A stretch of 64,000 nucleotides of DNA from Fulvimarina sp040239565 (GCF_040239565.1 NZ_JBEHWS010000003.1:186001-250000), one strand, 5' to 3'; shown: positions 37,217 through 46,284, counted from the first letter of the stretch. Program-made: numbers and translations. Notes: generated by a model not told the origin, from the sequence alone.

Positions 37217-37737
37217 GACCGTGCCCGATCGATCAGGATCGCCGCAGCGGATCTTGCAGCGTGCACCGCTTCGTCGCCGCGATAGATCGCCGCCTGGGTC
37301 GCCCCCTCGAGGAGAACGAGTATCTGTTCGGCAATCTCCGCGTCTTCATGACCGAGATCCGTTGCGACGGTCCGGGCGACCTGGTTCTGAAAGGCCGTCT
37401 TGTGAACCCGGACGGCCTCGGCGATCTCCGGCGTATCGCCGCCGGTCTCCGCAATCGATCTCAGAAACAGGCAACCGCGTGTTCCCTCGATGCGGATCCA
37501 GTCATCGAGGGCTTTGAAGAGCGCATCCACCGTTCCGACGTCGAGTCTTGCCATAAACCTTCGGTCGCGTTCGCCGAGTACGCGCGCCATCAGTTGTGTC
37601 TTGCTGCCGGCATGCTTGTAGAGGGTCCGGCTCGACATGCCTGCGGCTTCGGTCAGTCTGTCCATTCCGGTCGCCACGAAACCGTGGCGGTCGAAGAGCC
37701 GCTCGGCTGCCGCAATGAGTTTGTTGGTCGTGTCCAT
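37213..37737 (-). CDS. TetR/AcrR family regulator
   Basis: 174 residues. ATG at 37737 follows AAAGG by 7 bases; the frame is open further up through the operator and is not translated. The N-terminal HTH has LIAAAERLFDRHGFVATGMDRLTEAAGMSSRTLYKHAGSKTQLM, followed by a C-terminal ligand/dimer domain. It very probably represses itself and the MFS gene through the 22-bp palindrome located 32 bases upstream. Confidence 0.9.
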   Translation of the reverse strand: MDTTNKLIAAAERLFDRHGFVATGMDRLTEAAGMSSRTLYKHAGSKTQLMARVLGERDRRFMARLDVGTVDALFKALDDWIRIEGTRGCLFLRSIAETGGDTPEIAEAVRVHKTAFQNQVARTVATDLGHEDAEIAEQILVLLEGATQAAIYRGDEAVHAARSAAAILIDRARS

Positions 37738-37768
37738 GATATGCCTTTCGGTTCGATCATGGATCCAT

Positions 37769-37790
37769 ATGTAAAACGATCGTTTTACAT
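37769..37790. promoter_or_regulatory. TetR operator, perfect 22-bp palindrome
   Basis: Half-site ATGTAAAACGA followed directly by its exact complement, with no spacer. It lies 32 bases before the tetR-like start and is AT-rich, where the promoter should be. Perfect symmetry of this length is the signature of a TetR dimer-pair site. Confidence 0.85.
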
Positions 37791-37952
37791 TGCAAGGCAA
37801 CGACGCCAAGATGGTGCTTCGTCATGAAAGACTGGCATCGGTGAGCGGTCTTGTGAATGACCGCAAATCACCCTTCGCACTCGACCGTGCTTTTCTGCGC
37901 GACGCTGCGTGAGCGTCCGGCTGGCAGCCACCCACCCGGTGCGTCGGCGCTC

Positions 37953-38054
37953 ATGCGGGCATTCGACATCCTCATGCCCGTCTGCGATCTGATGGCGGTC
38001 GGCTATTTGATCACGCAGATCAAACCACCCGTGACAAACGATCGGCATATCTGA
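37953..38054 (+). pseudogene. Fragment of an AEC transporter 5' end
   Basis: MRAFDILMPVCDLMAVGYLI encoded here matches the start of the AEC transporter at 40589 (MQTILDIIVPVFGLIAVGYL). The DNA is also alike (for example GCGGTCGGCTAT in both). Homology stops after ~22 codons, then a short unrelated tail reaches a stop at 38054. It is a remnant of a duplication or of an insertion that split an older gene. The rest of 37738-38065 holds only the operator. Confidence 0.6.
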
Positions 38055-38065
38055 GGGCGGATCTT

Positions 38066-38929
38066 CTAACGAGCAAACCGCTTCGCGCCGACGACACAGA
38101 CCACCACCAGAACGGTGACGATCACCATCGACAGCGGAACGACTTCGCCGAGCAGGAGGCCGGCGAGGGCTAGGCCGAAGAAGGGCTGAAGAAGCTGCAA
38201 CTGCCCGACGCCGGCGATGCCGCCGAGCGCGAGCCCGCGATACCAGAAGACGAAGCCGACCAGCATCGAGAAAACCGAGACATAGGCAAGGCCAGCCCAT
38301 TCCGGGCCGCTGATTTCGGTCCAGTGGCCGGGAAGCATGACGAGAGCGATCGAAGCCATTGGCGGCAGCGCAATGAGAAGTGCCCAGGAAATCACCTGCC
38401 AGCCGCCCAATCGGCGCGAGAGATTGGCGCCTTCCGCATAGCCGAGGCCACACAGAACGATCGCAACCATCATAAAGGCATCGCCCATCAGGTAAGCGTC
38501 GTCGCTTTGAAGAAGAGCAAAACCGGCGACAGTCACGGCACCGAGACCGGAAAAGAGCCAGAATGCCGGTTTCGGCCGCTCGCCGCCGCGAACGACGCCG
38601 AAGATCGCAGTCATCAGCGGCAGAAGGCCGATAAAGACGATCGAATGGGCCGCAGTAATCTGTTCGAGAGCAAGGGCGGTCAAAAGCGGGAAAGCGACGA
38701 CGACGCCGATCGCAACGATGCACAGCGACTTGAAATCACCGGCCTCGGGCCGCTTCTGCCGGAGCGCAAAGAGCAACGCGGCGCCAAGCAGCGCCGCAAT
38801 GACGGCACGGGCCGAAGTGAGGAACAGTGGGGAGAAGCCTCCCACGGCCACGCGCGTTGCCGGCAGCGATCCGCTGAAGATCAGCACTCCGAGAAGCCCG
38901 CTACCCCATCCCGCTGTCGTCCGGTCCAT
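38066..38929 (-). CDS. EamA/DMT family transporter, probable MocR target
   Basis: 287 residues, ten helices in two EamA repeats (GLLGVLIFSGSLPATRVAVGG at the start, GLAYVSVFSMLVGFVFWYRGLALGG in the second repeat). GGGAG precedes the ATG. It is divergent from the MocR-type regulator with a 108-bp gap carrying a 20-bp palindrome. MocR-EamA divergent pairs are common and usually regulate export or uptake of amino-compound substrates. Confidence 0.87.
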   Translation of the reverse strand: MDRTTAGWGSGLLGVLIFSGSLPATRVAVGGFSPLFLTSARAVIAALLGAALLFALRQKRPEAGDFKSLCIVAIGVVVAFPLLTALALEQITAAHSIVFIGLLPLMTAIFGVVRGGERPKPAFWLFSGLGAVTVAGFALLQSDDAYLMGDAFMMVAIVLCGLGYAEGANLSRRLGGWQVISWALLIALPPMASIALVMLPGHWTEISGPEWAGLAYVSVFSMLVGFVFWYRGLALGGIAGVGQLQLLQPFFGLALAGLLLGEVVPLSMVIVTVLVVVCVVGAKRFAR

Positions 38930-38995
38930 GTCGATCTCCCTCAATTGAACCGGCGCGATAGCGCGATAGGGGCTCGCGCCGACAGGAACAGTCGA

Positions 38996-39025
38996 GTACA
39001 GTTCGGCCGAACTGTATGGGTACAG
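38996..39025. promoter_or_regulatory. MocR operator region
   Basis: A perfect 20-bp palindrome (half-site TACAGTTCGG, 38997-39016) is followed by a direct repeat of GTACAG (38996-39001 and 39020-39025). MocR regulators typically bind direct or mixed repeats of this kind. It lies just upstream of mocR-like and faces the EamA gene. Confidence 0.75.
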
Positions 39026-39037
39026 GGAGCCATACGC

Positions 39038-40471
39038 ATGGAGCAGATCGGCGCCGATACTGACAGCGCACGAACTCGCGTGGGTCTTGTCATGGAAACG
39101 ATCCGGCAGCGCGTCGCTGGCCGTTCGCTTTCTCCCGGCGAAAAGCTTCCCTCTATCCGCGCTCAGGCAAAGACGATGCGGCTTTCGCCGTCCACCGTCG
39201 TGGAAGCCTATGAGCGCCTTGCAGCCGAAGGGCTGATCCGCTCGCGACCCGGATCGGGATTTTACGTCGCGGGTAGCCTGCCCCTGGCGCTTCGCGAGGT
39301 CGAACCACAATTGGACCGGGCTGTCGATCCGCTTTGGGTCTCGCGTCAGTCGCTCGATAGCGGGCATGGCACTGTTCGCCCCGGTTGCGGTTGGCTGCCC
39401 GCCGACTGGATGCCGGAGGACGCGATCCGACGGGCGATGCGATCGCTGGCGAAAGCCGAAAACTCTTTACTTGCCGATTACGGCCCCGCCCGGGGCTCGC
39501 TCGAACTCAGAAGCCTGTTGGCACGGCAGTTCGCGGCGGAGGGACTGAACGCCGGTGCGGATCAGATTCTTCTCTCGGCCTCGGGCACTCAGGCGATCGA
39601 CCTCGTCTGTCGCTTCCTGCTCCAACCCGGCGACACCGTGCTCCTCGATGACCCCTGTTATTTCAACTTTCAGGCGCTGATGCGGTCCCACCGAGTGACG
39701 GTCGTGGGTATTCCGAGAACCGAGAACGGACCGGATCTTGCGGCATTCGAGGGGGCCCTTCAGGCGTATCGCCCACGGCTCTATGTGACGAACTCCGCGA
39801 TTCACAATCCAACCGGTGCCTCGCTCTCTCCGCAGATCGCGCACCGGGTTCTGACGCTTGCTGCCGCCCACGATCTGACAATCGTCGAGGACGACATCTT
39901 CGCCGATTTCGAACCGGCCCCTTCCCCTCGCCTCGCCGTTCTGGACGGGCTCGAGCGAACCGTCCGCGTCGGCAGCTTCTCGAAGACGCTGTCGGCCTCG
40001 ATCCGCTGTGGTTACATCGCGGCCAGTGCTGACTGGATCGAAGGGCTCGTGGACCTTCAGGTTGCGACGAATTTTGGCGGGCCGAGCCCGATGGCGGCAG
40101 CGATCGTGAACCATGTTCTTTCGGACGGCAGCTACCGGAAGCACGTCACGTCCCTTCGCACGCGCCTCGCGAAGAAGCGCCGGGAAGCGGCTGCGATCCT
40201 CGCCCGACTCGGCATCGCCCCCTGGATAGACCCCGCAGGCGGATTCTATCTCTGGTGCCGGCTACCGGGAGACGTCGACGCAGCGGAGGTCGCCCGCGCT
40301 GCACTCAGGGACGACGTCGTTCTGGCGCCCGGCAACGTCTTCAGCGTCGCGCAAACGGCCACGAAATGGATGCGTTTCAACGTCGCCCAGATGGCCGATC
40401 CGAAATTGCCGGACAGTCTTCAACATGCCATCGCATCCTCATGGACGAGTGCTGGCGACAGACGCCCTTAG
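39038..40471 (+). CDS. MocR-type regulator (GntR HTH fused to PLP aminotransferase domain)
   Basis: 477 residues. ATG at 39038 after GGGAG (39025-39029). The N-terminal GntR winged helix has LSPGEKLPSIRAQAKTMRLSPSTVVEAYERLAAEGLIRSRPGSGFYV. After a linker, a fold-type-I aminotransferase domain shows LSASGTQAIDLVCRFLL, NPTGASLS, EDDIFADFEP and the PLP lysine in SFSKTLSASIRCGY. Members act as PLP- or amino-acid-responsive regulators of neighbouring transporter genes. The long upstream frame that reads through the EamA antisense is not part of the protein. Confidence 0.93.
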   Translation: MEQIGADTDSARTRVGLVMETIRQRVAGRSLSPGEKLPSIRAQAKTMRLSPSTVVEAYERLAAEGLIRSRPGSGFYVAGSLPLALREVEPQLDRAVDPLWVSRQSLDSGHGTVRPGCGWLPADWMPEDAIRRAMRSLAKAENSLLADYGPARGSLELRSLLARQFAAEGLNAGADQILLSASGTQAIDLVCRFLLQPGDTVLLDDPCYFNFQALMRSHRVTVVGIPRTENGPDLAAFEGALQAYRPRLYVTNSAIHNPTGASLSPQIAHRVLTLAAAHDLTIVEDDIFADFEPAPSPRLAVLDGLERTVRVGSFSKTLSASIRCGYIAASADWIEGLVDLQVATNFGGPSPMAAAIVNHVLSDGSYRKHVTSLRTRLAKKRREAAAILARLGIAPWIDPAGGFYLWCRLPGDVDAAEVARAALRDDVVLAPGNVFSVAQTATKWMRFNVAQMADPKLPDSLQHAIASSWTSAGDRRP

Positions 40472-40588
40472 CAAGCGATCCGCAAAGCGGGCCCTCAGGA
40501 TACCACCCATCCTGGTCTGGCGTCGTTTGCGTGATCCCGCGTGAAGGTCTAACCCGAAGCACGCCTTTCTCCCCGCGCGCCGGACCTC

Positions 40589-41554
40589 ATGCAGACCATT
40601 CTCGACATCATCGTGCCCGTCTTCGGCCTGATCGCGGTCGGCTATCTCGTCGCGCGATCGAAGCTGTTGTCGGACGATGTGGGACAGGGGCTGGCGAAGT
40701 ACGTTTTCGTCGTCGCGGTGCCGGTACTGCTCTTTCGCTCGCTGTCCGAAGCCTCGTTCGGCGATGCCAATCCCGGCTTTCTGTGGCTTGCCTATTTCGG
40801 CAGCGTGGCGCTTGCCTGGACGACCGGCACACTCGTCATCCGCTGGATCGCCAAAGCCGACCATCGCACCGGCGTCATTGCGGGCATTTCGGCAAGCTTC
40901 GCCAATACGGTGTTCGTTGCGCTGCCGACGCTGCAACGCGCCTACGGAGACCGGGGGCTGGAGCCCCTCCTCCTCATCATCGCCATCCATCTGCCGGTCA
41001 TGATGGTCGCCTCGACGCTGATGGTGGAGCGGGCGGTTCAGCTCGATGCGAAGGAGGCCGATGGCGGCAAGAAACGCGAAGGCCTTGGCGCCCTCCTGCG
41101 CCGAACAGGCCGCAATCTGGCGACCAATTCGATCATCATCGGCATTGCCTGCGGTCTCGTATGGCGCGCGACCGGGCTGCCGCTGACCGGCCATTTCGAC
41201 GAGATTACCCAGCTCATCGGATCGACGGCCGGGCCGACGGCCCTTTTCGCCCTCGGCATGTCGCTGACCCGCTACGGGCTGAAAGGCGACATCCTCTCCG
41301 CCTCGATGATCGCCTTCATCTCGCTCATCGTCCAGCCGGGACTCGTCTGGGTGATCGGGACGGAACTCGGCCTCACCGATCTCTGGCTGAAGGGCGCGGT
41401 GCTCACCGCTGCGGCGCCCGCCGGTGTCAACGCCTATCTCTTCGCGGCCTATTTCGGGACCGGCGAAAAGCTGGCGGCGACGACGATCCTTTTGTCCACG
41501 ATCCTGGCCGTTTTCACACTTAGCGGCTGGCTGACAGTGCTGTCGGCGACGTAG
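40589..41554 (+). CDS. AEC family transporter
   Basis: 321 residues with ten helices of the auxin-efflux-carrier family: ILDIIVPVFGLIAVGYLVAR, GISASFANTVFVALPTLQRAYG and a second half with LFALGMSLTRYGL and TAAAPAGVNAYLFAAYFGTGEK. Bacterial members move malonate or other organic acids; the substrate here is unknown. A decayed copy of its first ~22 codons lies at 37953. Confidence 0.88.
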   Translation: MQTILDIIVPVFGLIAVGYLVARSKLLSDDVGQGLAKYVFVVAVPVLLFRSLSEASFGDANPGFLWLAYFGSVALAWTTGTLVIRWIAKADHRTGVIAGISASFANTVFVALPTLQRAYGDRGLEPLLLIIAIHLPVMMVASTLMVERAVQLDAKEADGGKKREGLGALLRRTGRNLATNSIIIGIACGLVWRATGLPLTGHFDEITQLIGSTAGPTALFALGMSLTRYGLKGDILSASMIAFISLIVQPGLVWVIGTELGLTDLWLKGAVLTAAAPAGVNAYLFAAYFGTGEKLAATTILLSTILAVFTLSGWLTVLSAT

Positions 41555-41596
41555 GAAAGCGCGCGGGATGCGGCGGTTGGCAGCCCGGGTTTCCTT

Positions 41597-42094
41597 TCAG
41601 CCGGAGCGCGAGCCTTCATCCGGACCGGAGACGGCCTCGCAGACCAGCGATTGCAGGCGAGCAGCATCGCCCGCTTCGCCGGGGTTGGAGGGTACCGAGC
41701 CGCAGTCGATGACGACGGTCTGCCGTTTGGCGGGAATTCGGCGCTCCATGTAATAGAGCTCGACGCGCACCTTGTCGGGGTCGCTTTCGTTGCGCTCCGC
41801 GCCGCCGATATCGGCTGCGACGAAGCGTTCGGCTACCGGAAAGGCGAAACTCCAGGGCCGCCAGAAATTGGACTGCCCCACCTCGTCGATGACGACGAAC
41901 CTATCCGGCAGGGCCGAAGACGTGCGCGAGGACCAGCTGTAGTCGCCCCATATCGCAAAGCTGACAAGCGCGAGCGCGGCCATGACGGGGATGGCCGTCT
42001 TCGGCAGCCGTCCCCCGGAGACCTTGCGCAGGAAATAGATGATGCCGCCAACGCTCACGGCGAGCGCGATCGCGGCGAAGAGTTCCAGTGCCAT
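41597..42094 (-). CDS. Hypothetical membrane protein
   Basis: 165 residues with two N-terminal helices (about 3-22 and 34-49) and a soluble C-terminal part containing SNFWRPWSFAFP and two Cys (IDCGSV, SLVCEAV). No domain is recognised. The length and two-helix pattern recur in alphaproteobacterial hypotheticals. It is convergent with the AEC gene. Confidence 0.65.
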   Translation of the reverse strand: MALELFAAIALAVSVGGIIYFLRKVSGGRLPKTAIPVMAALALVSFAIWGDYSWSSRTSSALPDRFVVIDEVGQSNFWRPWSFAFPVAERFVAADIGGAERNESDPDKVRVELYYMERRIPAKRQTVVIDCGSVPSNPGEAGDAARLQSLVCEAVSGPDEGSRSG

Positions 42095-42189
42095 GACTTC
42101 GCAGACGCTTTAAGTGCTTCGGGTCGTAGTGATTGCGGAAACTGTTGGCTCCCCCGCAGGAAGCGTTGAAGCCCGCCGCACGCAACCGG

Positions 42190-42220
42190 TCAACAAGAAA
42201 CGGCCCGCCCTAATGGGCGG
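42190..42220 (-). terminator. Terminator of the symporter operon
   Basis: Read leftward, CCGCCC-ATTA-GGGCGG forms a 6-bp stem followed by GGCCGTTTCTTGTT, 33 bases past the symporter stop. The T-run is short. Confidence 0.55.
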
Positions 42221-42252
42221 ACCGTCAATTTCATTGGGCTTGAGCCGGCTGA

Positions 42253-44019
42253 TCAGTGAGCGCTGGCGCTCGCCGATCCGCGCGGAACGCGGAGCGACTC
42301 GACCATCTCCTGAATACGCTTTGGCGGGCTCGCCGTCGCGCGCGACACGAGGATTGCGGTGACGAAGTTGAAGATCGCACCGATCGCGCCGAAGGATGTG
42401 GACTTCACCGACAGGAACAGCGGATCGGAGTCCGAGAAGCTGTTGGTATCGGGAATGAAGAACCAGCCCTTGTGCAGGAAGATGTAGACGAGCGTCACAA
42501 TGAGACCCACCAGCATGCCGGCGACCGCGCCGCGATTGTTGATCGTCTTCGAGAAGACGCCCATCATAAGCACCGGGAAGATCGAGGCCGCTGCAATGCC
42601 GAAGGCGAGAGCCACCGTCTGGGCCGCAAATCCCGGAGGATTGAGGCCGAGATAGGTCGCCACCGCGATCGCAGCCGCCATCGCGATACGCGCCGCCATC
42701 AGCTCGCCCTTCTCCGAAATGTTCGGATTGAGAGCGCCCTTGATGAGGTCGTGCGAGACGGCACCCGAGATCGCCAGAAGGAGACCGGCAGCCGTCGAGA
42801 GAGCGGCAGCGAGACCACCGGCGGCGACCAGCGCGATCACCCAGCCCGGCAGGCCGGCGATCTCCGGATTGGCGAGAACCAGGATGTCGTTGTTGACGTC
42901 CAGTTCGTTGCCGTTCCAGCCCAACTCCTGCGCCCGGCTTTCGAAGTCCGGGTTGCTGTCGTTGTAGATCTGGATATTGCCGTCGCCGTTCTTGTCCTCG
43001 AACTGGATGAGGTTGGTCAGCTCCCAGTTCTTGATCCACTCTGGCCGATCGTCATAGGCGAGCGACTGCTCTTCGATGCCGTTCGGATAGACCGTGTCGA
43101 TGATGTTGAGGCGCGCCATGGCACCGACGGCCGGGGCCGTGAGGTAGAGAAGCGCGATGAACACCAGCGCCCAACCCGCAGAGTAACGGGCATCGGACAC
43201 TTTCGGCACCGTGAAGAAGCGGATGATGACGTGCGGAAGACCCGCGGTGCCGATCATCAGCGTCAAGGTGAAGAGGAACAGATTGAGGTCCGTATCCTGC
43301 TGTTCCGTGTAGCTCGCAAAGCCAAGGTCACCGAGAACGGTATTGAGCGTCGCAAGGATCGGCTGGCCGCTTTCCTGGAAGTCCGAGAATAGGCCCAGCG
43401 GCGGCAGGAAATTGCCGGTGAGCTGCAGCGAGATAAAGACGGCCGGGATCGTGAAGGCCAAGATCAGCACGATGTACTGGGCGACCTGGGTGTAAGTGAC
43501 GCCCTTCATGCCGCCGAGAACGGCGTAGAAGAAGACGACTGCGGCACCGATGAGAAGACCCGTCGTGTTCGACACTTCGAGGAAGCGCGAGAAGGCGACG
43601 CCGACGCCCGTCATCTGACCGATAACATAGGTGACCGAAGCGACGATGAGGCAGAGCACACCGATCAGGCGGGCCGTCTTGGAATAGAAGCGGTCGCCGA
43701 TGAACTCAGGCACGGTGAACGAGCCGAACTTGCGCAGATACGGTGCGAGCAGAAGTGCCAGCAGCACGTAGCCGCCGGTCCAGCCCATCAGATAGGCCGA
43801 AGCGTCATAGCCGTTGAAGGCGATCAGACCCGCCATCGAGATGAACGAAGCCGCCGACATCCAGTCCGCGCCGGTCGCCATGCCGTTGGTGATGGGGTGA
43901 ATGCCACGATTGGCGGCATAGAAATCGTTCGTCGAACCCGCTCGGGCCCAGAACGCAATACCGATGTACAACGCGAAGGTCGCACCGACAAAGATTAGAT
44001 TGAGATAATATTGATCCAT
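42253..44019 (-). CDS. Sodium:solute symporter, large subunit (VC_2705 type)
   Basis: 588-residue SSS-family transporter of the group that pairs with a DUF4212 small subunit. Thirteen or so helices; GIHPITNGMATGADWMSAASF and GYVLLALLLAPYLRKFG are characteristic and close to acetate permease ActP. A hydrophilic loop near residues 320-385 carries EDKNGDGNIQIY, an EF-hand-like DxNxDG loop (Asp about 341). The likely substrate is a short-chain organic acid such as acetate, taken up with sodium. GGAGGAG precedes the ATG. It is 24 bases after the DUF4212 gene. Confidence 0.9.
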   Translation of the reverse strand: MDQYYLNLIFVGATFALYIGIAFWARAGSTNDFYAANRGIHPITNGMATGADWMSAASFISMAGLIAFNGYDASAYLMGWTGGYVLLALLLAPYLRKFGSFTVPEFIGDRFYSKTARLIGVLCLIVASVTYVIGQMTGVGVAFSRFLEVSNTTGLLIGAAVVFFYAVLGGMKGVTYTQVAQYIVLILAFTIPAVFISLQLTGNFLPPLGLFSDFQESGQPILATLNTVLGDLGFASYTEQQDTDLNLFLFTLTLMIGTAGLPHVIIRFFTVPKVSDARYSAGWALVFIALLYLTAPAVGAMARLNIIDTVYPNGIEEQSLAYDDRPEWIKNWELTNLIQFEDKNGDGNIQIYNDSNPDFESRAQELGWNGNELDVNNDILVLANPEIAGLPGWVIALVAAGGLAAALSTAAGLLLAISGAVSHDLIKGALNPNISEKGELMAARIAMAAAIAVATYLGLNPPGFAAQTVALAFGIAAASIFPVLMMGVFSKTINNRGAVAGMLVGLIVTLVYIFLHKGWFFIPDTNSFSDSDPLFLSVKSTSFGAIGAIFNFVTAILVSRATASPPKRIQEMVESLRVPRGSASASAH

Positions 44020-44043
44020 CAGGTGTTCTCCTCCCGGTCCCGA

Positions 44044-44328
44044 TTACTGTTCGTCGACATCGAATTTGCGGTCGAGGGATTTCATCCTCCACGCATAAAA
44101 GAAGATCAGAACAATGAAGACCAGGATCGAGCCCTGTTGGGCGAACCAGAAACCAAGATCGGTTCCGCCGACACTGATTCCACTAATCAGTGGCCGCAGC
44201 AGAATCGCGAATCCGAACGAAACTAATGCCCAGACGATCAGACAACCGACCATCACGCGAACATTGGCTTTCCAGTATGCGTCGGAATTACGACTCTGAG
44301 AGTCGGCCGACGAATTCGAGTTACTCAT
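44044..44328 (-). CDS. DUF4212 protein, sodium/solute symporter small subunit
   Basis: 94 residues: a polar Asn/Ser start, then YWKANVRVMVGCLIVWALVSFG and FWFAQQGSILVFIVLIFFYAWRM, the two helices of the DUF4212 family. GGAGG lies before the ATG at 44328. It lies immediately upstream of its partner symporter in one operon, as in other genomes. Confidence 0.92.
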   Translation of the reverse strand: MSNSNSSADSQSRNSDAYWKANVRVMVGCLIVWALVSFGFAILLRPLISGISVGGTDLGFWFAQQGSILVFIVLIFFYAWRMKSLDRKFDVDEQ

Positions 44329-44790
44329 GCAAATTCCTCCCACTCACACGCTTCGTTCTTTAGCATGAGGACGCCCCAATCAGTAAAGATGGCTTTAGTC
44401 TTAATTGCGCAAATTATTCCGTCGGCGAAAAGCCGCCGAAATTCTCATCATGATTTCAATATCTTAAGTGAATTTAACCAGACCAATTGACTGCTTAGTC
44501 TCGCGCGAAAGCGAAGCGCGGGGGAGCCAGTTTGGATCAGCTGAACGACGATTCGCCTGCCCGTCCGCGACCTGACTGCGAGCGACCGCGCGTGATCTTT
44601 CAGAAACGCGACCATCCGATTCGCCAGCACGTAGAACCCGTTAAGGCGTTTGCTGCAGGGGATCGCCGAGGTTTGACGATCTTCTCGCTTTTCGCCAGAC
44701 TGATAATTGGTTAATTTCCCACTACGCTCTACTTCCGCCCGCAAGAAACGTTTGGAAGCACAGCGGCCCGAAGTTGGCGCGAGAGCGACG
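44329..44790. other. Intergenic region without recognisable gene
   Basis: 462 bases, AT-richer than the flanks at the left (44390-44480). This is the divergent upstream region of the symporter operon and the acetyltransferase gene. Short open frames on both strands show no conserved content. No clear operator was seen. Confidence 0.5.
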
Positions 44791-45297
44791 ATGACGACGA
44801 CGATCACCGACATCCGATGTGCCGAGGAAATCGACGCGGCCTGCCTCGACCGTGTGCATAGTGCATCATGGCATCACACATATACGGGGATCATTCCCTT
44901 TCGCAGCCTGAACGCCATGATCGCGCGGCGAAATTCCGCATGGTGGGCACGCACGATCAATGCTGGTGCACGTGTTCTCGTATGCCGTTTCGGCGGCAGC
45001 ATCGTTGGCTATGCGACCCTCGGCCGTAACAGGACGGAGGCTCTCCCTGTCGAGGGCGAGATTTACGAACTCTATCTCGAACCAAACTTTCAGGGTGTCG
45101 GCCTGGGCCGAAGACTGTTTGCGGCAGCGCGCGACCGGCTGACGCTGGATGGCGCGAAAGGATGTGCGGTCTGGACCCTCGCGGAGAACGAGCGGGCGAT
45201 GATGTTCTATCACTCGCTCGGTGGTGCCGACGTCGCCCAGGGTGCCGAGATCTTCGGTGGCAAGACGGTCGGGAAGGTCGCTTTCCTCTGGACGTGA
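44791..45297 (+). CDS. GNAT family N-acetyltransferase
   Basis: 168 residues. The acetyl-CoA binding loop YLEPNFQGVGLGRRLFAAAR is followed by VWTLAENERAMMFYHSLGG, typical for the family. The conserved N-terminal LDRVHSASWHHTYTGIIP indicates the subgroup near RimI-like protein or small-molecule acetyltransferases. The start at 44791 is preferred; the frame opens earlier without support. It may be cotranscribed with the hydrolase 33 bases on. Confidence 0.85.
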   Translation: MTTTITDIRCAEEIDAACLDRVHSASWHHTYTGIIPFRSLNAMIARRNSAWWARTINAGARVLVCRFGGSIVGYATLGRNRTEALPVEGEIYELYLEPNFQGVGLGRRLFAAARDRLTLDGAKGCAVWTLAENERAMMFYHSLGGADVAQGAEIFGGKTVGKVAFLWT

Positions 45298-45330
45298 ACA
45301 TTTATCACCGACCGATAGGCGCCTGATTGA

Positions 45331-46263
45331 ATGACCGAATTCGCGAGCATGACGCTCGACAGTCCGACCGGTGCTGCCCTTCACGTCTATCACTCGGCGC
45401 CGGCTGAGCCCCGCGCCGTTGTTCTTCTGTTTCATGGCCTCGCCGAGCACGCCAAGCGCTACCGCGGCTTTGCCGCGGACCTTGTAGATGCAGGCTTTGC
45501 TGTGTTCGCGCACGACCATCGCGGCCATGGCTCGACGGTGGCACGGGATGCTCCCTTCCGTCGCTTCGCCCGCCATGACGGGGCGGAGGCGGTGCTTCGC
45601 GATTGTCGCGCGGTGCTCGATCATGCGCGTGGCGAATATCCAGATCTGCCGATCTTCGTCTTCGGACACTCCATGGGCGGATTGATCGCGCTCAATTTCG
45701 TCGAAAGCCATGGCGCAAACCTCGCGGGCCTTGCGGTATGGAATTCCGATCTCCGCGCCGGTTGGCAGGTGAAGGCTGGCCTTGCCGGGCTTCGGATCGA
45801 GAAATTCTTCAAGGGCTCGGACGTCGCGAGCATGCTGTCGCGGCGCCTCGTCTTCGAACCATGGGAAAAGTCGATCGAGAATCGGCGGACAGATCAGGAC
45901 TGGCTCTCGCACGACCGGCACGCCGTAGATGCCTTCGTGCAGGACCCTCTCTGCGGTTTCATCCCGACCGTTTCCATGATGGAGGATGTGGTCGCGCTGG
46001 TCCGCAGCGGTGGCAGCGTAGCGGCGATCGCGCGCTTGCCGAAGGACCTGCCGATCCATCTTCTCGGCGGGACCGAGGACCCGGCGACAGACGGCGGCAA
46101 GGCGCTTGAATGGCTGGATCACCGCCTGCGAAAGCACGGGCTTCGCGATGTCACGCTCAAGATCGCCGAGGGTGCCCGGCACGAGACGCTGAACGAGGTG
46201 CCGGCGATCCGCAAACCGGTGGTGCGTGAGTTCATCCGCTGGTTGGAACGGCGCCTCGACTGA
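45331..46263 (+). CDS. Alpha/beta hydrolase, lysophospholipase-like
   Basis: 310 residues of the serine aminopeptidase S33/monoacylglycerol lipase group. VVLLFHGLAEHAKRYRGFA forms the oxyanion region. HDHRGHGST and the nucleophile elbow FGHSMGG follow. The acid Asp lies in GTEDPATDGG and the catalytic His in ARHETLNE. No signal peptide. It probably hydrolyses lysophospholipids or monoacylglycerols at the membrane surface. It is convergent with cobT. Confidence 0.88.
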   Translation: MTEFASMTLDSPTGAALHVYHSAPAEPRAVVLLFHGLAEHAKRYRGFAADLVDAGFAVFAHDHRGHGSTVARDAPFRRFARHDGAEAVLRDCRAVLDHARGEYPDLPIFVFGHSMGGLIALNFVESHGANLAGLAVWNSDLRAGWQVKAGLAGLRIEKFFKGSDVASMLSRRLVFEPWEKSIENRRTDQDWLSHDRHAVDAFVQDPLCGFIPTVSMMEDVVALVRSGGSVAAIARLPKDLPIHLLGGTEDPATDGGKALEWLDHRLRKHGLRDVTLKIAEGARHETLNEVPAIRKPVVREFIRWLERRLD

Positions 46264-46284
46264 GCCCGTAATCGCGCGGCAATC

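Noticed and set aside
38324..39037. Upstream extension of the MocR frame
   Set aside because: It is antisense to the EamA gene and passes through the operator; ATG 39038 has the ribosome-binding site.
44448..44813. Reverse 121-residue frame in the symporter-GNAT gap
   Set aside because: No conserved content or ribosome-binding site and it overlaps the start of the acetyltransferase gene.
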